64,000 bases of DNA, from contig CAKQLP010000002.1 in the NCBI GenBank assembly GCA_934254675.1, positions 1 to 64,000 on the forward strand. Direction: 5' to 3'. Under the pieces are notes generated by a model. The model was not told the origin of the DNA, did not search any database, and saw nothing but the letters and a program-made list of their open reading frames with translations. Below are positions 56,421 to 63,913 of the stretch, piece by piece. The position numbers and the translations under genes were made by a program. Position 1 is the first letter of the stretch, and each line of letters opens with the position of its first letter. This DNA is from an uncultured Alphaproteobacteria bacterium (GTDB taxonomy: Bacteria > Pseudomonadota > Alphaproteobacteria > RF32 > CAG-239).

Positions 56421-57212
56421 GTAAAACTTCCATAAAATGGAGTTTGCGTTTGCTGTTGAACTACAAGCTTTTGCCGCTTCAGCAACATTCATTGGCGTTT
56501 TTTGGGTAGTACCATTAACACATGCCGCCATTGGTGTTGCTGTAGGTGTTGCTGTAGGTGTTGCAGGTGCAGGTGTTTCAGGTGTATTTAATTCCATATT
56601 GGCAGAGGCGAGTGCCGTGCCGTTTCCGCCAATGTTGTTTGATGCTGAACTAGCAGTAACTGAACCACCTGAGCAAGTTATTGATTGAACACCTGCAGAA
56701 TCAGCGGTTTGTTCCGCACCAGAAGCTACAATGCCGACTAAACCGGAAGAATAGCCGGAACCCCAATCATTGGTCGCCAAGGTCACGCAGGCTTCTTTCG
56801 GCAAGCCATTCATGATAACAAAAAATCCTCTGTTAGTCCCACTATCTGATCCGGCATCCATTCCGGTAACTGTGCCGGCACCGATAACAACCGAACCCAA
56901 GAAAGCGTTTTGAAGTTTTTTTCCTGTGGTTGAATTTGTACTATCCGCAATTTGCAGTTCATCCGGCACCACACCCATATGAATAGCCGAATCATTATCC
57001 AACCCGCTGTAATTTTGTTGTTGCGCGTACAAAGTTCTGATGTTGGTCACAATCATGGCGACGTTGTCCGCAACTTTGTTTGTTTTAAATTTAGTCATGG
57101 CTTTTGAATAGCCGGCAATACCGCCAACGCTCAAAACGCCGATAATGGCCAGTACGCCCAACATTTCAATCATTGAACGGCCTGACTGTTCTTCATATTT
57201 ATAATTATTCAT
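56418..57212 (-). CDS. Prepilin-like protein 2
   Basis: This 264-aa type IV-like prepilin has a short leader (NNYKYEEQSG), cleavage before RSMIEMLG with Glu at +5, then the assembly helix LAIIGVLSVGGIAGYSKAM, identical to its paralogues. The globular part has the family segment EACVTL.TNDWGSGYS. A Pro/Thr linker (about residues 215-233) built of a tandem DNA repeat leads to a C-terminal disulfide-type region (ACVNGTTQ...KAC). The position +1 Arg is unusual, because pilins normally carry Phe or Met. The start at 57212 follows GGAAGAG. No pilus assembly genes are in this window. Confidence 0.88.
   Translation of the reverse strand: MNNYKYEEQSGRSMIEMLGVLAIIGVLSVGGIAGYSKAMTKFKTNKVADNVAMIVTNIRTLYAQQQNYSGLDNDSAIHMGVVPDELQIADSTNSTTGKKLQNAFLGSVVIGAGTVTGMDAGSDSGTNRGFFVIMNGLPKEACVTLATNDWGSGYSSGLVGIVASGAEQTADSAGVQSITCSGGSVTASSASNNIGGNGTALASANMELNTPETPAPATPTATPTATPMAACVNGTTQKTPMNVAEAAKACSSTANANSILWKFY
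56527..56575 (-). repeat. 12-bp tandem repeat in the Pro/Thr linker of prepilin 2
   Basis: GGTGTTGCTGTA-type 12-mers occur about three times in a row, the last one diverging to GCAGGTGCAGGTG. On the coding strand each unit encodes four residues (ATPT/TATP). Loss or gain of a unit keeps the frame and changes linker length. Confidence 0.6.
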
Positions 57213-57242
57213 TGTTTTCTCTTCCATAATTCTTGTTAACAC

Positions 57243-57267
57243 AAAAAAAGCCACCGATAAGGCAGCT
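57243..57267 (-). terminator. Terminator in the leader of prepilin 2
   Basis: On the minus strand AGCTGCC pairs with GGTGGCT (G-T pairs), followed by seven Ts, 31 bases before the prepilin 2 ATG. No promoter fits into the remaining 30 bases, so the pilin depends on read-through of this terminator. Confidence 0.65.
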
Positions 57268-57343
57268 GGAAGTTGGAAACTACTGATCAAAAAATAGTGT
57301 AGCATGTTAGCTATGTACATAGCCTATTTTGCTACCTTCCAGC
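57261..57343 (-). promoter_or_regulatory. Composite hairpin leader (attenuator-like) of prepilin 2
   Basis: CTTCCAGC (57336-57343, plus strand) pairs with GCTGGAAG (57265-57272), TGCTAC (57330-57335) with GTAGCA (57299-57304), and at the tip is the perfect palindrome GCTATGTACATAGC (57310-57323). The base of this structure overlaps the terminator half GGCAGCT, so both cannot form fully at once. Confidence 0.5.
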
Positions 57344-57483
57344 CATATGACCAGAAGGCACGCACAAAATTTACGCCCTTGTACAAAGACGTTTGACCAA
57401 AGAGGTTTCCACACCCCAGACAGACTATCATCCATCCATCTATCACTCTAACAAAGATGTTTGATAATGTAAAGAATATTTTT

Positions 57484-57726
57484 TTAATTATCCTTTTCAT
57501 GTTTGCTGACATCTTGTTTTTCCAAGGCGGGGTTAGCTTTGGAATGTTCAATTTTGACTATTTCCGTGTGATAGTGGTCAACAATGTGCAGAAGTTTGTG
57601 CCAAAAACCTTCCTCGTAGGCAACAATAGTTCCCCATACAGCCATAATAAACATTAGTACGGTGGAAATACTTTCAGCTATGTCCAATTTTTCTTTTAGC
57701 GTGTATTTTTGTTTTGTGTTTTGCAT
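57484..57726 (-). CDS. Small single-pass membrane protein
   Basis: An 80-aa protein with a charged start (QNTKQKYTLKEKLDIAESI), one membrane helix (about 20-38, STVLMFIMAVWGTIVAYEEG) and a His/Lys/Glu-rich tail (LLHIVDHYHTEIVKIEH). No family is recognised and no clear ribosome-binding site is present. It precedes the attenuator-like leader of prepilin 2 and could be cotranscribed with it. Confidence 0.5.
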   Translation of the reverse strand: MQNTKQKYTLKEKLDIAESISTVLMFIMAVWGTIVAYEEGFWHKLLHIVDHYHTEIVKIEHSKANPALEKQDVSKHEKDN

Positions 57727-57878
57727 ATTAAATAAATAGGCATTTTATTTTTTAAAACAAGGTTGTTGTTTGGAATGACCAAGTGGTTAAGGGCAATGGT
57801 GATTTTATCGGCGCTTTCAAAATAAAATTTCGCCTTTACATCAAATAAGAAAGCTTGTTTTTATTTAATACTTTTTCC

Positions 57879-58562
57879 TTAAATCGCGGCAAAATGCTTT
57901 TTGATAAGCTGATGAATTTCAAGCATGTTGTCGCTGACGGCAAAAGCGCCGTTGTGGCGGCAAGCCGCGGCATATTCAGGCGTGTTGTGCCCTGTGGCGC
58001 CAATGTAGGCTATAACCGGAATGTTTGCCGCTTTGGCCGCTTTTACACCGGCTAGAGAATCTTCAACAACCAGACATTGCGCCGGTTCAAAATTCATTTG
58101 GCGGGCGGCGTATAGAAAAATGTCCGGCGCCGGCTTGCCGTTTGGCACCATATAGGCGGTAAACGTGTTTTTATTGTTAAAATACTTGTCCAATCCCAAT
58201 TTGAATGTTTTTTTGTTATGTTTTTCAATTGTGGCGCCGGTGGCAACGCATTGCGCAAAGTTTTTATCGTCTAAAATTTGCTCGATGTTTTCGGTTAGAG
58301 TTAGTTCGGACGCAATTAAACGATCTTCGTTTTGGTGAATTTCTTGCCAAAAATTGTCATTCAGTTTCAGTTCCGGAAAATCATGCGCCAGCAAATCGAC
58401 TTTTGTTTTGTCGGCTTTACCCTCCAGATAACGTTTTTGCTGTTCTGGCGTCAGGGTGAAATTGTATAGTTTTTTCAAGGTGTCAACCCAGTTTTGCACC
58501 CACAAATGCTCGCTGTCGGCTAAAACGCCGTCAAAGTCCCAAATGATTAAATTTTTAGTCAT
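57879..58562 (-). CDS. HAD-family hydrolase (phosphatase/phosphomutase type)
   Basis: This 227-aa protein has the core motifs WDFDGVLADSEHLW (nucleophile and acid Asp), VATGATIEKHNKK (motif II Thr), GKPAPDIFLYAARQM (Lys) and VVEDSLAGVKAAKAA (acidic motif IV), and an alpha cap domain inserted after motif I. It is closest to the phosphoglycolate phosphatase/beta-phosphoglucomutase branch; the substrate is not readable, and the motif II Ser/Thr is shifted in context. It overlaps the GT-C gene upstream by eight bases, so they are cotranscribed and a sugar phosphate is a reasonable guess. Confidence 0.9.
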   Translation of the reverse strand: MTKNLIIWDFDGVLADSEHLWVQNWVDTLKKLYNFTLTPEQQKRYLEGKADKTKVDLLAHDFPELKLNDNFWQEIHQNEDRLIASELTLTENIEQILDDKNFAQCVATGATIEKHNKKTFKLGLDKYFNNKNTFTAYMVPNGKPAPDIFLYAARQMNFEPAQCLVVEDSLAGVKAAKAANIPVIAYIGATGHNTPEYAAACRHNGAFAVSDNMLEIHQLIKKHFAAI

Positions 58563-60189
58563 GTTCTTTATCCTGTGTTTTTGTTCGATATTCGTCTTTT
58601 AAAATCATTAATTGTTCAATCTCGGTTGTTTTGTAATATTTGTTGATAAGTTCTTGATTCCATATATAGGCGTCAACGCTCGGAATTTTAACCATTAAGT
58701 CCGTCAAAGCGTAGTCCGGAATGTTTACATTTTGATAAAGTCGAACCAAATCGGCGTTATATTCATACAATTTTTTAGCTCGCCGCTCATTAAGCGGGGT
58801 ATTTGTGTAGTCTTTTGCAAAGATGACAGCCGGCATCTTTTGGGTTATCAGCGTGTCCAGATTGTTTTTTTTGCCAAAATTTATTTCATAGATATAACCG
58901 ATGTCGTTAAGCTGAAACCAGACATAAGAAGGATCGGGACGAAACAGGTTATAGATGCAGTTGTCGGCGTTGAAAACCGTTTCGTCAGGCGAAGTATTCT
59001 TAATAACATAATCCGCCATCCTTAAAACAGTCGTGCTGGAATTTTTGCTCGGTTCGTTGGTATAGATGAATGAGGCGAAAATGATACAGGAAATTCCAAG
59101 AGCCGTGTGATAAAGCTTGTTTTTGAGTGGCGTGTCGTGCTTGAAAAAAGAGCAGGCAATGACAATGGCGGCAAGTTCAAAAAACAATGAAAAATAATGC
59201 ACATACGGTGAAAATGTCAGCAATCGTATGCCGAGTTCGGCAAAAAGCAAAAAAATGATACATTTGCTGTAAATGGTATTATAAGATAAAAAAACGGGAT
59301 AGAAAAGAATTGCCGCGCAACTAAATAGAATTATGGAGGGCGTAAGAGTTATTGTTGCATATCCCAGTGTTGTCGGCATGTTTATTATTGTGTTCAGCGG
59401 AGTTGTTTTTATAATGTGAAAGCCATAATAAACGGGAATAAGACTGTTGAGCTTGTAATTTAATTCAAAATAAAGCGCAAACATATTGTGCCAAAAAAGC
59501 CATGCCGTAAAAATGCCGAATAAAAGCAACGGCAAACAAAGCGCTTTAAAAAAATCTTGGTATTTTATTTGTTTTTTTATAAGCGCGTGAAAAATAAAAG
59601 CTCCCAAGAAAAACAGCAAGAGAATGATTTTTTGCAAAAAGAAAAAAGAGAGCGTGAACAAGGCAAATGAAATTGTTAATTTAATTGATTGTTTTGTTTC
59701 AAAATACCTGAATAAAAAATATAAACCGCTCCAAAAACAGAGATTCATAAAAACATCTGGTCGGAATTCAACAAAATTTCGGCTTAAATAATCTCCGCAA
59801 CCAAAAAGCAAAAGAGCCAAAACCCATTGTTTGCCGGTTCCAAAATAACGTGTAATGATTTTATAAATGAAAAACCAACTTGTCAAAACGGCTAAAAAAA
59901 CGGAAAAACGAGCCACATAATAGACATTGACATTGTCAAACATAAAACCAGTGATGGGCGCAAACAAATACCATAACAGCGGGTTATGATGTTCAAAAAA
60001 ATCAAGATAAGGCGTTTTTCCGCTCCAAACAAGCCACGACGCGTGTATATGCTCCAGTTCATCAACATTCAACAAACCGCTGTTTGTAAAAAGATGAGCC
60101 AAAGTTTGCGCCATAAATAACAAAATGAAAAGTGTGTTTAATAAGTTTTTTGATGACGGGAGTTTTATTTTAGCTTTTAGTTGTTCCAT
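58555..60189 (-). CDS. GT-C/GT39-like membrane glycosyltransferase
   Basis: This 544-aa protein has about 12 helices and a C-terminal periplasmic domain. After the first helix comes NVDELEHIHASWLVWSGKTPYLDFFEHHNPLLWYL, the catalytic Asp-Glu plus FFEHHNP pattern of ArnT/PMT-like enzymes. FRPDVFMNLCFW follows in a later loop. It likely transfers a sugar from a polyprenyl-phosphate carrier to an envelope acceptor. It is cotranscribed with the HAD hydrolase. A second GT-C gene lies at 23560, with little direct similarity. Confidence 0.8.
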   Translation of the reverse strand: MEQLKAKIKLPSSKNLLNTLFILLFMAQTLAHLFTNSGLLNVDELEHIHASWLVWSGKTPYLDFFEHHNPLLWYLFAPITGFMFDNVNVYYVARFSVFLAVLTSWFFIYKIITRYFGTGKQWVLALLLFGCGDYLSRNFVEFRPDVFMNLCFWSGLYFLFRYFETKQSIKLTISFALFTLSFFFLQKIILLLFFLGAFIFHALIKKQIKYQDFFKALCLPLLLFGIFTAWLFWHNMFALYFELNYKLNSLIPVYYGFHIIKTTPLNTIINMPTTLGYATITLTPSIILFSCAAILFYPVFLSYNTIYSKCIIFLLFAELGIRLLTFSPYVHYFSLFFELAAIVIACSFFKHDTPLKNKLYHTALGISCIIFASFIYTNEPSKNSSTTVLRMADYVIKNTSPDETVFNADNCIYNLFRPDPSYVWFQLNDIGYIYEINFGKKNNLDTLITQKMPAVIFAKDYTNTPLNERRAKKLYEYNADLVRLYQNVNIPDYALTDLMVKIPSVDAYIWNQELINKYYKTTEIEQLMILKDEYRTKTQDKEHD

Positions 60190-60364
60190 TTTTTTGCCTT
60201 ATTATATTCTAAATGTAGCATAAAAGAATATTGGCGGAGAGTCAATTTATATGTATTTGGATTTTGCAAAAATACCAATTTATGCACTGGTTTTGAAAAA
60301 ATGTCTTACATGGATTGAAAATATTTTATATAACATATTAGGTGTTATGTATTTAGAGGAAATA

Positions 60365-61000
60365 ATGTTTTTAAATAATTTCTTTGAAAAATTTTCCGGT
60401 CGGTTGTGTTGGAATGTTAACTTTTTTACTTTTTTAGAAGTTTTTCTTATAATTCTGACGCCGTTTATGGTGAAATATGCCAATCCCGAATTGTTTATAG
60501 AAGGGAATGTCGTTGAAAATTTGCAGTTGGTTATACTGGTTGTGGCGTTTTGCGTGGCATTTAGAGCGCCAAAAGATAAAAAAATGTTTAGAGCATTGGC
60601 GTTGGTCGTTATTTTGCTGCTGATGCGCGAAACAAATTTGGGGCGAGGGTATTTTTGTGCAAAATATTTGTCACCAGAGGATATTTGTCGTTGGAAAAAT
60701 CTAAAATATGGTTTTTTTGTGGAACCTTTGCGCAATTTGTACGGGCTATTCATTTTGTATTATGTTTGGCGGCAAAAGGTTTATAAAGTTGTGGGGCAAT
60801 ATATGTTGAAAGCGCCGTTATTTGTTTGGGATTTGAGCATTTTTGTCGGTGCGGTTGTAACAGCCACTTTGGCGGAGTGGCCGCAAATTGATAATGAAAT
60901 TTTGGAAGAATCTTGTGAAACTTTGATGTATGTTGCGTTTTTGAATTGTTTATACCGCTATGAACGATGTAAAATTAAAAATAGTGAAATTGGTGATTAA
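60365..61000 (+). CDS. Membrane protein of unknown function
   Basis: This 211-aa protein has about six membrane helices (about 20-38, 48-70, 78-95, 125-145, 155-180). Polar loops carry LLLMRETNLGRGYFC and AKYLSPEDICRWKNLKYG, which look like conserved functional stretches. The start at 60365 follows AGAGGAA; the longer frame from 60251 has no ribosome-binding site. I cannot name the family. A bidirectional terminator separates it from the small membrane genes on the other strand. Confidence 0.7.
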   Translation: MFLNNFFEKFSGRLCWNVNFFTFLEVFLIILTPFMVKYANPELFIEGNVVENLQLVILVVAFCVAFRAPKDKKMFRALALVVILLLMRETNLGRGYFCAKYLSPEDICRWKNLKYGFFVEPLRNLYGLFILYYVWRQKVYKVVGQYMLKAPLFVWDLSIFVGAVVTATLAEWPQIDNEILEESCETLMYVAFLNCLYRYERCKIKNSEIGD

Positions 61001-61036
61001 GATTTTTAGTTTGTTCAATAAATTTAATGACATAAA

Positions 61037-61073
61037 AAAACAGCCTCGATGCAAATAGAATCGAAGCTGTTTA
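61037..61073. terminator. Bidirectional terminator
   Basis: AAACAGC-TCGAT pairs with ATCGA-AGCTGTTT, with A/T runs on both sides, between convergent membrane genes. Confidence 0.75.
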
Positions 61074-61078
61074 AATTT

Positions 61079-61291
61079 TTAGCCAATAATGTGGAAACAG
61101 TGCAAGATTAAACCGATAATGGCGCATAATGCTAAAAATAAAACCATTATCAGTCCGGAAATATCCGGCGCGGTTTTTAATGTGTCATCAAGTTTATGTT
61201 GGCGAATTTTTTTGTCAACATAAAGACCGACTGCCAAAAGAATGAAGTAGCAAACAATAACCACACTCCAAAAAATAGTTGTAGGACTCAT
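61079..61291 (-). CDS. Small two-helix membrane protein
   Basis: A 70-aa protein with two hydrophobic helices (about 5-24 and 46-68) joined by a charged loop (DKKIRQHKLDDTLKTAPD). It has no catalytic motif or known family. A neighbouring 73-aa protein has the same topology, so the two may be related or a pair. No toxin-antitoxin pairing is visible. Confidence 0.6.
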   Translation of the reverse strand: MSPTTIFWSVVIVCYFILLAVGLYVDKKIRQHKLDDTLKTAPDISGLIMVLFLALCAIIGLILHCFHIIG

Positions 61292-61362
61292 AACAATAAT
61301 TTTAATAATACAAATTTAGTTTTATAAATAGATTATTTTTTATTTTTTGTCAATAAATTAAG

Positions 61363-61399
61363 TAAAAAAAATAGCCATAGGTTTCAAAACCCAAGGCAT
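61363..61399 (-). terminator. Terminator of the 61404 gene
   Basis: On the minus strand ATGCC-TGGGTTT pairs imperfectly with AACC-ATGGCTAT, followed by eight Ts. Confidence 0.5.
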
Positions 61400-61403
61400 T
61401 CTT

Positions 61404-61625
61404 TTAGCAACAAAACAGTCCGACTTTTGTTAAAATAAAGCCTGTTGCCGCAATCAAAAGCGCATAAACGCAGATGAATGTTTTGGTAAAGTCCCCACGA
61501 TTTGGAGACGCGGTATTCTTTTGCGTTGCGTAACGATCTTTGTTTTCTCGGCGATTAATAATAATGCTGAAAACAGCAGCGGCTGAAAGAGCGGCAAGAA
61601 CGAGAATACCAAAAAATAATCCCAT
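61404..61625 (-). CDS. Small two-helix membrane protein
   Basis: A 73-aa protein with helices at about 3-22 and 50-70 and a basic/Asn-rich loop (NRRENKDRYATQKNTASPNRGD), ending in two cysteines. No family is recognised. It shares size and topology with the 61079 gene but little sequence. It has its own terminator. Confidence 0.6.
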   Translation of the reverse strand: MGLFFGILVLAALSAAAVFSIIINRRENKDRYATQKNTASPNRGDFTKTFICVYALLIAATGFILTKVGLFCC

Positions 61626-61767
61626 AATGTTAAAAAAATTTAGTTAAATAATTAATAAATAATTCAAATTCGGCGCATAAATTAGCATGATTTTTTTTAT
61701 TGTCAATAAATAAATGCTAATGTAATGTGAATTTTAATGATTATATACGCATATGGAGGAAAAAATA

Positions 61768-62643
61768 ATGAAAAAGATTTTATTTTTTGCTGTTGCTTGT
61801 TTAACAGCTTGTCATCAAGAAAATAATTTGACGACGGAACATTTGGATATTACTTTGGAAAATGAAAAAGCTGAAACCCAAATCACGGTTGACTATCCGC
61901 AAAGTATAAATAATGGAAATTTAGATGCGCTCAGACAGCAGGTTGTGACATTTGTGTTGCCAAATTACTCTGAAAGTTTGGAAAATGGCGCTGATATTTT
62001 TAAGCAGTTTGCGGAAGAAAAAAATAAAATGCTGTCAGCGGATAATGATTTTGGAATGGCTATGAAATTTGCTTATAACGGAAACATTTTATTGGTGGCG
62101 CAAAATGAAAAATTTGCGACATTTACCTTGGATGCTTATATTTATACCGGTGGCGCGCATGGTATGCCAATTTGGTCGTCTAAGACTTTGCGTAAAACAG
62201 ACGGAATGATTTTGAATGATAAATTATTGAATGAAAAAGTTAATTCAGAGGCGTTCAAAAAACTTTTGGAGCAAGGTGTTAAGACTTATTTTACAGTGCA
62301 AAAAGGGGCTTTTTATCAGTGCGATTTTCAATCGGATAAATTACAAAGCGAGATATTTGAAAATTATAAAATAGATGATTTGCCTTTGCCGCAAGAAAAG
62401 CCGTTTTTAACAAAAAATGGCGTGGGTTTTGTTTATATGCCGTATGAAATTTCTTGGTATGCCAATGGGCGGATAGCGTTTGTTTTACCATATTCGCAAA
62501 TGACAGATTATATGTCTGAAGATGCTTTGAATTTGGTGAAAAATGTTAATAAAAATGGCAAAATCGAAGCTTATGTCGATGAACAAACTCGACAGAAATA
62601 TCAAGATTATTTGGCTCAGCCTGAACATAAAATCTGTCAATAA
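61768..62643 (+). CDS. DUF3298-containing lipoprotein
   Basis: This 291-aa exported lipoprotein has a signal peptide with lipobox LTAC (Cys at about 15), then a DUF4163/DUF3298 (RsiV-like) domain. The typical DAYIYTGGAHG motif near 125 and WYANGRIAFVLPYSQ near 235 are present. RsiV-type domains bind lysozyme in Bacillus; in Gram-negative lipoproteins the ligand is unknown. The start at 61768 follows GGAGG. It stands alone, with repeats downstream. Confidence 0.85.
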   Translation: MKKILFFAVACLTACHQENNLTTEHLDITLENEKAETQITVDYPQSINNGNLDALRQQVVTFVLPNYSESLENGADIFKQFAEEKNKMLSADNDFGMAMKFAYNGNILLVAQNEKFATFTLDAYIYTGGAHGMPIWSSKTLRKTDGMILNDKLLNEKVNSEAFKKLLEQGVKTYFTVQKGAFYQCDFQSDKLQSEIFENYKIDDLPLPQEKPFLTKNGVGFVYMPYEISWYANGRIAFVLPYSQMTDYMSEDALNLVKNVNKNGKIEAYVDEQTRQKYQDYLAQPEHKICQ

Positions 62644-62667
62644 GATATTTGGAAAAGGTGTTTTTCC

Positions 62668-62892
62668 CTGTCATTCTCGGACATGCTTTATTAAACACAT
62701 TTTAAATGTCATTTTCGGATGTGTTCTTACTTTTTTCATGTCATTCTCGGACGTGTTCCGAGAATCCATATAAAATGATAAAGGAATGGATGGATCCTCG
62801 GGTCAAGCCCGAGGATGACGATAAATAATAAAGGATGACATAATAAAAAAAACACCCGAGGATGACGCAATAAAAAATACTCAAGGGATGAC
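62668..62892. repeat. Interspersed palindromic repeat cluster, copy B
   Basis: The 371-base gap between the lipoprotein gene and prepilin 3 contains at least six units of TGTCATTCTCGGA type. Full palindromes are at 62739-62767 (ATTCTCGGACGTGTTCCGAGAAT) and 62792-62820 (ATCCTCGGGTCAAGCCCGAGGAT), with half units at 62669, 62708, 62852 and 62884. They are the same family as 10652-10757. No coding capacity is evident. Confidence 0.8.
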
Positions 62893-62966
62893 ATTGAAGA
62901 GAGAGACTATAACTAAAGTCATATAACTATTAGAATATTGTTTTAAATATTAAAATGTGTTTTAAT

Positions 62967-63000
62967 AATAATATAATGTGCAAATTAACATTATATTATT
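62967..63000 (+). promoter_or_regulatory. Perfect 13-bp inverted repeat in the prepilin 3 leader
   Basis: AATAATATAATGT (62967-62979) and ACATTATATTATT (62988-63000) are exact complements around GCAAATTA and end two bases before AAGGAG. It could be an operator or an RNA hairpin beside the ribosome-binding site. Confidence 0.65.
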
Positions 63001-63014
63001 TAAGGAGAAAAACA

Positions 63015-63647
63015 ATGAATATGATGAAAACAAATGAAACCGGTCGTTCCATGATTGAAATGCTCGGTGTTTTGGCGATTATCGGTGTGCTGTCCGTTGG
63101 TGGTATTGCCGGCTATTCCAAAGCTATGAACAAATTTAAAACAAACAAGGTTGCAGATAATGTGTCTATGATTGTGACCAACATCAGAACCTTGTACGCG
63201 CAACAAAATAATTATGCGGGTTTAAATAATATAACAGCTATTCAAATGGGCGTTGTTCCAGATGAATTGGGTACAGACACTACTTCAGGTACTTTAACAA
63301 ATGCCTTTTTAGGTGGTGTTAATATTGGCACAGCAACAGTTACCAGTTTGGATGCTGGTACATCTGGCGCCAATAGAGGATTCTTTTTAACCATGAACGG
63401 TTTGACTAAAGAAGCGTGCGTGACCTTGGCCGCCAATGACTGGGGTTCCGGTTATTCCGCCGGTTATGTGGGAATGACTGTTTCTGGCTCGGCTCAAACT
63501 AGTTATAACACGTCATTTGCTGTAAATTGCACGGATCGTGGAGCAGCTAAATGGTGTGCAAGCCAAGGACCGATGCAGGTTTCTCAAGCGGCCACTGGTT
63601 GTTCTGCCACTGGAAACACAAATTCGATTACTTGGGTATTCTACTGA
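63015..63647 (+). CDS. Prepilin-like protein 3
   Basis: This 210-aa type IV-like prepilin has a leader NMMKTNETG, cleavage before RSMIEMLG with Glu at +5 and an Arg at +1, then the invariant helix LAIIGVLSVGGIAGYSKAM. Globular segments are shared with prepilin 2 (NKVADN..MIVTNIRTLYAQQ, EACVTLAANDWGSGYSAG). The C-terminal Cys cluster (CTDRGAAKWCASQGP...TGC) has no Pro/Thr linker. The start at 63015 follows AAGGAGAA. Repeats and a perfect dyad lie upstream and copy B of the structured 3' element downstream. It could be a pilus or pseudopilus subunit. Confidence 0.9.
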   Translation: MNMMKTNETGRSMIEMLGVLAIIGVLSVGGIAGYSKAMNKFKTNKVADNVSMIVTNIRTLYAQQNNYAGLNNITAIQMGVVPDELGTDTTSGTLTNAFLGGVNIGTATVTSLDAGTSGANRGFFLTMNGLTKEACVTLAANDWGSGYSAGYVGMTVSGSAQTSYNTSFAVNCTDRGAAKWCASQGPMQVSQAATGCSATGNTNSITWVFY

Positions 63648-63773
63648 GTTTGGAAACGCATGACGGCTTGAGCGATATCCGATAGCCGCCATGTCTCCAA
63701 AGACTGCCGTTACTCTCATTGTGGCAGTTTTCTCCGAAACGTCCTTGCTCCTAACTCGGACGTTTCTTTTTTT
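63648..63773 (+). ncRNA. Structured 3' element behind prepilin 3 (copy B)
   Basis: It has the same three-part design as copy A. First is a hairpin CATG-CGGCT...AGCCG-CATG closed by TTTGGA/TCCAAA. Second is CTGCC...GGCAG with the conserved loop ACTCTCATT (63712-63720). Third is the terminator GAAACGTCC/GGACGTTTC with GCTCCTAACT in the loop. The stems of parts one and two differ in sequence from copy A yet still pair, which argues for selection on structure. TTTTCTCC at 63728-63735 is complementary to GGAGAAAA in its own gene's ribosome-binding site. Confidence 0.7.
63736..63773 (+). terminator. Terminator of prepilin 3
   Basis: GAAACGTCC pairs perfectly with GGACGTTTC and is followed by seven Ts; almost identical to the prepilin 2 terminator including its loop. 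Confidence 0.85.
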
Positions 63774-63913
63774 GTATATAACATATTGAATAGTGAAATA
63801 TTTTTTTGGCTTTTTAACATAGACATTAGGTCTAAAACCGCTTTAATTTGTTAAAAAATCCTTTATATTTTCTTTATATTATTTTTACTTTTTTTAGCAA
63901 AAGGAGGTCACCA

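Noticed and set aside
57324..57551. Open frame of 75 codons upstream of prepilin 2
   Set aside because: It runs through the structured leader, lacks a ribosome-binding site and overlaps the better candidate at 57484-57726; more likely a by-product of the structured region.
61079..61625. Toxin-antitoxin pair of two small membrane proteins
   Set aside because: The two genes are separated by more than 100 bases and a terminator, both are membrane proteins, and neither resembles a known antitoxin.
62668..62892. CRISPR-like repeat array
   Set aside because: Units are palindromic, irregularly spaced and partly degenerate, with no uniform spacers or cas genes.
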